This document shows positions 6,756-11,094 of a DNA stretch of 11,094 nucleotides, one piece after another. This DNA is from CAKUFA01 sp963656345 (lineage in GTDB: Bacteria > Bacillota > Clostridia > Christensenellales > Aristaeellaceae): the NCBI GenBank assembly GCA_963656345.1, contig CAVKHY010000080.1, forward strand, positions 1 through 11,094. Reading direction: 5' to 3'. The translations under genes and the position numbers were made by a program. The notes beneath the pieces are model-generated. The model did not search any database and was not told the origin of the DNA. It saw nothing but the letters and a program-made list of their open reading frames with translations. How positions within the stretch are numbered: position 1 is the first letter of the stretch; each line of letters opens with the position of its first letter.

Positions 6756-7538
6756 ATGAAACGCATTTTGTTAACCCTTGAGTATGACGGCACCAACTAC
6801 TCCGGCTGGCAGCGGCAGTATAACGGGTTGGCGGTGCAGCAGGTGCTGGAGGAAGCTCTTTCCGCTGCCTGCAGGGAAAAGATTGCCGTTACCGGTGCCA
6901 GCAGAACGGACGCAGGCGTTCATGCTTTGGGGCAAGCCGCTCATTTTGATACGAACTGCGGCATTCCGCCGGAAAAGTTTCCTTTTGTGCTGAACACCAT
7001 GCTTCCGCCGGATATTCGGGTGCATACGGGACGGCAGGTGCCGCCGGACTTTCACGCCCGGTTCATGACGGATGGCAAGCGGTACACGTACCGAATCATC
7101 AACAGCCGCCACGGCAGTGCGTTAAAGCGAAATACCTATGTGCACGTCCCTGTGCCGCTGGATGAAGCTGCCATGGCTGGGGCTGCGGAAACCCTGCTGG
7201 GAGAGCATGACTTCGCTGCTTTTCAGGCATCCGGCGGCACGGCGAAAACCACGGTGCGCACCATCCGGGCTGTGTCCCTTGTGCGTCAGGGGGATGAAAT
7301 CATCCTGACCATTGAAGGCAATGCTTTCCTGTACAATATGGTGCGGATTATCGCCGGCACACTGATTGAAATTGGTCTGCACAAGCGGGGCGAGGATGCT
7401 TTTCAGGAGGCTTTCCGCACCTTGAATCGGCTGAGTCTGGGCGTGACAGCGCCTCCTCACGGGCTGGAACTGACAGAAGTGTTCTATCCCGAAGCGGCCT
7501 TTCGGGATCCGGAAGAAGTCCGCTGGCACCAGCCTTGA
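6756..7538 (+). CDS. truA: tRNA pseudouridine(38-40) synthase TruA
   Basis: TruA converts uridines 38-40 in the anticodon stem of many tRNAs to pseudouridine. The 260-residue product is within the family range. The catalytic aspartate is D52 in SRTDAGVHALGQ (49-60). Other conserved parts are LTLEYDGTNYSGWQ (6-19), DFHARF (98-103), GKRYTYRI (107-114) and NAFLYNMVR near residue 190. I chose the ATG at 6756. A TTG three codons earlier (6747) is in frame but has no better ribosome binding site; the site for the ATG is itself weak (TAGG at 6743-6746), so the start is less certain than the identity. It lies 47 bases after ecfT. The order ecfA1-ecfA2-ecfT-truA is classical in Firmicutes, where it normally sits between rplQ and rplM-rpsI; here those ribosomal genes are absent. 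Confidence 0.95.
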   Translation: MKRILLTLEYDGTNYSGWQRQYNGLAVQQVLEEALSAACREKIAVTGASRTDAGVHALGQAAHFDTNCGIPPEKFPFVLNTMLPPDIRVHTGRQVPPDFHARFMTDGKRYTYRIINSRHGSALKRNTYVHVPVPLDEAAMAGAAETLLGEHDFAAFQASGGTAKTTVRTIRAVSLVRQGDEIILTIEGNAFLYNMVRIIAGTLIEIGLHKRGEDAFQEAFRTLNRLSLGVTAPPHGLELTEVFYPEAAFRDPEEVRWHQP

Positions 7539-7589
7539 AACTCACCTGCGTCAAATTTCTGGGAATCAAACCCTGCTGGAGGAATATGC

Positions 7590-9185
7590 ATGCTTCGAGT
7601 GAGCAACCTGAACCTTCCCCTTTCTGCCGGCGATGAGGAGCTGATGCAGTTGGTGCTGCGCCGTCTCCGCATCCCTGCAAGCAGACTGCGTACCGTGACC
7701 ATCTACCGCAAGTCCATCGATGCTCGTGATAAGGGAGATGTCCACTTTGTCATGACCATGGATGTGGAGGTGGACGGGGAGGACGAACTGCTCCACCGCA
7801 TGAAGAAGGGAACGGCGGAAAAGGTTGTGCCAAAGACATCACGGCAGCTGCCTCCTGCTGCTTTTTCCAAGCGGCCTGTGGTGGTAGGCGCAGGACCTGC
7901 AGGGCTGTTTGCTGCACTGACCCTTGCCAGGAGTGGTGCAAACCCTATTCTGCTGGAGCGCGGCAAGCCGGTGGAAGCTCGTATGCAGGACGTGGATGCC
8001 ATGCGAACCGAGGGGATACTTGACCCTGAAAGCAATGTTCAGTTTGGTGAGGGTGGCGCAGGAGCCTTCTCTGACGGCAAGCTGACCACGGGGATTAAGT
8101 CTCCTTGGCAGAAGACTGTACTGGAAACCTTCGTGAAGCATGGTGCACCGGAGGACATCCTTTACCAACACATGCCCCACATCGGCACGGATAACCTGCG
8201 CCATGTAGTGGCTTCCATGCGGCAGGAAATCATCGGCCTTGGAGGCGAAGTCCATTTTTCTGCCCAAATGACAGGGCTGATTCTTCGCAGAAACCATGTG
8301 GAGGGTGTGACTTACCGGCAGGACGAGGCGGAACGGGAGCTTTTGACGGATACGGTGCTGTTGGCCATTGGTCACAGTGCCCGGGACACCCTGCAGGTTC
8401 TTTTCCGGCAAGGGGTGGACATGGTGCAGAAGCCTTTTGCCATCGGCGTACGAATTGAGCATCCGCAATCCATGATCAACCGGAGCCAGTATGGAGCCTT
8501 CGCTAATCATCCGGCCTTGGGAGCCGCACCTTATAAGCTGGCGGCAAGGACACCGGACGGTCGGGGCGCTTACACCTTCTGCATGTGTCCGGGCGGTGAA
8601 GTGATTCCGGCAGCATCTCAGCCGGGGGGACTGGTGGTCAATGGCATGAGCTACCATGCCCGGGACGGCCGAAATGCCAATGCTGCACTGCTGGTGGGCG
8701 TTCGTCCGGAGGATTTTGGGGACGATCACCCTTTGGCCGGGTGCGTGTGGCAGCGGAGTATTGAGCAGGCAGCTTTCCACCTGGGCGGCGGTCATTATTA
8801 TGCCCCTGTGCAGCGGGTGGAGGATTTCCTGAATCATCGGGCCAGCAAGGCGTTGGGTGAGGTGGAGCCTACCTATCTGCCGGGCGTGACCCCCTGTGAT
8901 TTACATGAATGCCTGCCCGCCTTCGTAGCGGAGGATTTGGCCTTCGGCATTCGCCAAATGGATCGGCAGCTCCACGGCTTTGCGATGCCGGATGCGGTGA
9001 TGACCGGGGTGGAAACACGCTCCTCTTCTCCGGTGCGCCTGCCGCGCGGAACGGGCATGATGGCTTCCGTGGATGGGTTGTTCCCGGTAGGGGAGGGCGC
9101 CGGCTATGCAGGCGGCATTGTCAGTGCGGCGGTCGATGGCATTGCAGCCGCTTGTGCCGCCCTGGAGAGGAGCCATGACCTATGA
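7590..9185 (+). CDS. Uncharacterised FAD-dependent oxidoreductase (COG2509-like)
   Basis: This is a 531-residue flavoprotein of unknown substrate. Residues 1-80 form a small alpha/beta N-terminal domain without a motif I can name. A Rossmann FAD-binding fold starts at 96 with VVVGAGPAG (97-105) and the ribose-binding acidic residue E123 in LLERG. The glycine-rich GEGGAGAFSDGKL (153-165) and the C-terminal FPVGEGAGYAGGI (498-510), which would close over the flavin, mark it as close to the uncharacterised FAD-dependent dehydrogenases grouped as COG2509. Cysteines at 331 and 333 in FCMCPGGEV and at 436 and 441 in CDLHEC lie in conserved-looking blocks and could be redox-active; this is inference. 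There is no signal peptide or membrane segment. GGAGG at 7578-7582 lies 7 bases before the ATG. It starts 51 bases after truA and overlaps the next gene by 4 bases. The flavoprotein assignment is firm, the reaction is unknown. Confidence 0.85.
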   Translation: MLRVSNLNLPLSAGDEELMQLVLRRLRIPASRLRTVTIYRKSIDARDKGDVHFVMTMDVEVDGEDELLHRMKKGTAEKVVPKTSRQLPPAAFSKRPVVVGAGPAGLFAALTLARSGANPILLERGKPVEARMQDVDAMRTEGILDPESNVQFGEGGAGAFSDGKLTTGIKSPWQKTVLETFVKHGAPEDILYQHMPHIGTDNLRHVVASMRQEIIGLGGEVHFSAQMTGLILRRNHVEGVTYRQDEAERELLTDTVLLAIGHSARDTLQVLFRQGVDMVQKPFAIGVRIEHPQSMINRSQYGAFANHPALGAAPYKLAARTPDGRGAYTFCMCPGGEVIPAASQPGGLVVNGMSYHARDGRNANAALLVGVRPEDFGDDHPLAGCVWQRSIEQAAFHLGGGHYYAPVQRVEDFLNHRASKALGEVEPTYLPGVTPCDLHECLPAFVAEDLAFGIRQMDRQLHGFAMPDAVMTGVETRSSSPVRLPRGTGMMASVDGLFPVGEGAGYAGGIVSAAVDGIAAACAALERSHDL

Positions 9186-9826
9186 TTAGTGGCGTGTGCT
9201 TTGATATGGACGGGGTGCTGCTGGATACGGAGTCCCTAAGCTTCCCTATGATGCGCAAAGCCATTGCCATGCAGGGGGAAACGCTGACGGAAACTATGTG
9301 GCAAACGCTGCTGGGGGTGAACCTTGCTCATACATGCGCATCCTTGAATGCATGGTATGAAGGACGGGTACAGCCTGAGCGATTCTTCAGGGACTGGGTG
9401 GACGTGACCTTTGACTATGTGCATGAACATGGCATTCCCAAGAAACCAGGCGCTGACGCCATGCTTCACCTTCTGCGTCGACAGGGCAGAAAAATCGCCC
9501 TATGCACCTCCAACAATGTGCGGGTAGTGGAGGAGTATCTTCGCCTGGCTTCCTGGCAGGAGGCTTTTGATGCCATTGTTACGGGAGATCAGGTGAAGCA
9601 AGGCAAGCCTGCGCCGGATATTTATCGCAAGGGTGCGGAAGCCCTGGGACTTGCGCCGGCAGCGTGCATGGCCGTGGAGGATTCGGTGAACGGCGTCAGG
9701 TCCGCTAAGGCGGCCGGCATGCTGACCGTCATGATTCCGGACATGCTGCCCTATACGGATGCCCTGGCTCCCTATGTGGATCATAAGCTGGATAACCTGA
9801 TGGCACTGGAAACTTTATTGGAATAG
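9182..9826 (+). CDS. HAD-superfamily phosphatase/phosphomutase, subfamily IA
   Basis: This is a 214-residue soluble haloacid-dehalogenase-fold hydrolase, resembling beta-phosphoglucomutase and phosphoglycolate phosphatase proteins. All four HAD motifs are present: nucleophile D8 and acid/base D10 in FDMDGVLLDTE (7-17), S110 in ALCTSNN (106-112), K142 in KQGKPAPDIY (139-148), and acidic pair E166-D167 in AVEDSVNG (164-171). Residues about 18-85 form the helical cap that sets substrate choice. The cap does not let me name a substrate; a small sugar phosphate or similar metabolite is plausible. The ATG overlaps the stop of the FAD-oxidoreductase (ATGA, 9182-9185), with GAGAGGAG ending 9 bases upstream, so the two are translationally coupled. 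Its stop codon merges into the pepT ribosome binding site. Confidence 0.9.
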   Translation: MISGVCFDMDGVLLDTESLSFPMMRKAIAMQGETLTETMWQTLLGVNLAHTCASLNAWYEGRVQPERFFRDWVDVTFDYVHEHGIPKKPGADAMLHLLRRQGRKIALCTSNNVRVVEEYLRLASWQEAFDAIVTGDQVKQGKPAPDIYRKGAEALGLAPAACMAVEDSVNGVRSAKAAGMLTVMIPDMLPYTDALAPYVDHKLDNLMALETLLE

Positions 9827-9829
9827 GAG
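9825..9829 (+). promoter_or_regulatory. Ribosome binding site of pepT overlapping the preceding stop codon
   Basis: AGGAG shares its first two bases with the TAG stop of the HAD gene (9824-9826) and lies 8 bases before the ATG at 9838. It argues for that ATG over the in-frame GTG at 9829, which falls at the edge of the site itself. Confidence 0.8.
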
Positions 9830-9837
9830 TGATCAAC

Positions 9838-11034
9838 ATGACGGTAAAAGAACGATTCCTCAAATATGTGCAGGTAGAAACCACTTCGAACCCTGAATGC
9901 GACACTTGCCCCAGCACTCCCGGCCAGTGGACGCTGGCCAACATGCTGGTGGAGGAAATGAAAACCATGGGCATTCAGGATGCCCGAGTGGATGAACATT
10001 GCTATGTATACGGCACCATCCCTGCCAAGGGAAACCACCCGGCAAAGGTGGGACTGATCGCCCACATGGATACTTCCGATGGGGTCATGGGGCCTACCCA
10101 TCCTCAGGTGATTGACTGCTACGACGGCAAGCCCATCACCCTGAAAAACGGCGTGGTGATTGACGGCTTTGATTTCCTGAAGGATCTGAAGGGCGATGAA
10201 CTGATTGTCACCAGCGGCGATAGTGTGCTGGGGGGCGATGATAAGGCAGGCGTGGCGGAAATCATGACCCTCGCAGAATTGCTCTGCCGGGGAGATGCAC
10301 CTGAGCATTGCACGGTTTGCATTGCCTTTACGCCGGATGAAGAGATTGGCCGGGGTGCAGACCTCTTTGACGTTGCCGCCTTCGGTGCAGATTACGGCTA
10401 CACGGTGGATGGGGGCAAGATCGGCGAGCTGGAGTATGAAAACTTCAATGCAGCCTCCATGGAAGTGACGATTCACGGCGTGAACATTCATCCCGGTTCT
10501 GCCAAGAATCAGATGAAGAACGCCTGCCTGGTAGCCATGGAGTGGAACGGCCTTCTTCCTCCGACAGAAACCCCTGCTCACACGGAAGGCTATGAAGGAT
10601 TCTTCCATCTGGGCGGCATGGAAGGCACGGAGGAGCTGGCCCAGCTCCATTACATCATCCGCGATCACGATGCGGATCGTTTTGCTAAGCGGAAGGAACA
10701 GGCTCAGAATATTACGGATTTTCTGAACAAGCGGTACGGCGATGGTACGGTGGCGGTAACTATCCGGGACAGCTACCGTAACATGAAGGAGGTTGTGGAG
10801 CCTCACATGGAAATCATCCAAAAGGCCAAGGATGCTTACGAAGCCTTCGGCGTTGCTCCGATTGTGCAGGCCATTCGCGGCGGTACGGATGGCGCAAGGC
10901 TGTCCTTCATGGGCTTGCCTTGCCCCAATCTGGCAACCGGCGGCTACAATTGCCACAGCCGCAAGGAGCTGGTCAGCGTCAATGAAATGGAAACCATGGT
11001 GAAAGTGCTGGGATATTTGGTCGCACACGCATAA
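9838..11034 (+). CDS. pepT: Peptidase T (zinc tripeptide aminopeptidase)
   Basis: PepT removes the N-terminal residue from tripeptides in the cytosol, as a two-zinc M20-family metallopeptidase. The 398 residues compare with 408 in E. coli. Metal ligands and catalytic residues are all visible: H76 and D78 in IAHMDTS (74-80), bridging D135 in LGGDDKAG (131-138), catalytic E168 and ligand E169 in TPDEEIGRGAD (165-175), D191 in TVDGG (189-193), and H373 in YNCHSRKE (370-377). The dimerisation (lid) domain lies between about 200 and 310. GGTDGARLSFMGLP at 348-361 is a family signature. The start at 9838 follows AGGAG by 8 bases; a GTG three codons earlier is less likely. It is the last gene of the plus-strand run, 11 bases after the HAD gene, and is followed directly by a terminator. 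Confidence 0.97.
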   Translation: MTVKERFLKYVQVETTSNPECDTCPSTPGQWTLANMLVEEMKTMGIQDARVDEHCYVYGTIPAKGNHPAKVGLIAHMDTSDGVMGPTHPQVIDCYDGKPITLKNGVVIDGFDFLKDLKGDELIVTSGDSVLGGDDKAGVAEIMTLAELLCRGDAPEHCTVCIAFTPDEEIGRGADLFDVAAFGADYGYTVDGGKIGELEYENFNAASMEVTIHGVNIHPGSAKNQMKNACLVAMEWNGLLPPTETPAHTEGYEGFFHLGGMEGTEELAQLHYIIRDHDADRFAKRKEQAQNITDFLNKRYGDGTVAVTIRDSYRNMKEVVEPHMEIIQKAKDAYEAFGVAPIVQAIRGGTDGARLSFMGLPCPNLATGGYNCHSRKELVSVNEMETMVKVLGYLVAHA

Positions 11035-11043
11035 TGCAAAAAG

Positions 11044-11092
11044 AACGACGGGCTGTGAAAGCAAGGTTACTTTTCATAGCCCGTCGTTTTTT
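11044..11092 (+). terminator. Strong intrinsic terminator after pepT
   Basis: AACGACGGGCT (11044-11054) pairs with AGCCCGTCGTT (11078-11088). Inside it a G-U pair (11055 with 11077) and TGAAA/TTTCA (11056-11060 with 11072-11076) extend the stem to about 17 pairs, with a loop of 11 bases. Six T residues (11087-11092) follow. It begins 9 bases after the pepT stop. An A-run before the left arm (11038-11042) means it could also act on transcripts from the other side. It is the only convincing terminator in the window and closes the ecfA1-to-pepT run. Confidence 0.93.
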
Positions 11093-11094
11093 CG

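Noticed and set aside
7547..7554. TGCGTCAA shared between the gap before the FAD-oxidoreductase and the ecfA1 upstream region (4156-4163)
   Set aside because: A single shared 8-mer in 11 kb is not unexpected, and the second site lacks the other arm of the inverted repeat and any promoter.
7839..8837. 332-codon open frame on the minus strand opposite the FAD-oxidoreductase
   Set aside because: No recognisable domain or ribosome binding site; the plus-strand gene carries clear flavin-binding motifs.
9829..9837. GTG start for pepT three codons upstream, and likewise the GTG at 5887 for ecfT
   Set aside because: In both cases the ribosome binding site overlaps the GTG-initiated codons and is correctly spaced for the later ATG.
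9781..11064. 427-codon open frame on the minus strand opposite pepT
   Set aside because: It has no family similarity I recognise, its start falls inside the terminator stem, and pepT on the other strand is complete with all catalytic residues. It is a codon-bias shadow.

Overview
The window looks like the chromosome of a Gram-positive Bacillota organism, most likely a Clostridia (Oscillospirales-like) species with GC content judged by eye to be in the mid-50s percent. The evidence is strong AGGAGG-type ribosome binding sites, SigA-type promoters (one a perfect consensus), a greA-lysS pair, and the ecfA1-ecfA2-ecfT-truA block that is characteristic of Firmicutes. Coding density is very high, no gap without a gene exceeds 150 bases, and I see no mobile element, tRNA, rRNA or CRISPR. 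The genus-level guess is inference.

Left part, minus strand (about 1-3100). Reading right to left, a membrane-anchored glycerophosphodiester phosphodiesterase is followed by greA (transcript cleavage factor) and lysS (lysyl-tRNA synthetase). A perfect-consensus SigA promoter for greA-lysS overlaps the phosphodiesterase stop codon, and the greA leader can form a 9-bp hairpin. Downstream of lysS, at the window edge, there are four imperfect GGCGTAA repeats at roughly helical spacing.

Middle (about 3018-4220). A divergent intergenic region separates the phosphodiesterase from a plus-strand type I (cytosolic) L-asparaginase. An 82-bp gap follows. It holds a candidate extended -10 promoter whose spacer is filled by a perfect 6-5-6 inverted repeat.

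Right part, plus strand (4221-11094). A seven-gene run has tight spacing: ecfA1, ecfA2 and ecfT (the energy-coupling module of an ECF vitamin transporter), truA (tRNA pseudouridine synthase), an uncharacterised FAD-dependent oxidoreductase, a HAD-family phosphatase and pepT (tripeptidase). It closes with a strong intrinsic terminator at the window end. Four junctions overlap or nearly touch, no internal terminator is visible, and the run is plausibly one operon. No substrate-binding S component is present, so the ECF module would have to serve S components encoded elsewhere.

Most of the window is housekeeping. I do not see a clear previously undescribed system. The least understood part is the translationally coupled FAD-oxidoreductase/HAD-phosphatase pair placed between truA and pepT, and the most testable regulatory signals are the greA leader and the ecfA1 inverted repeat.
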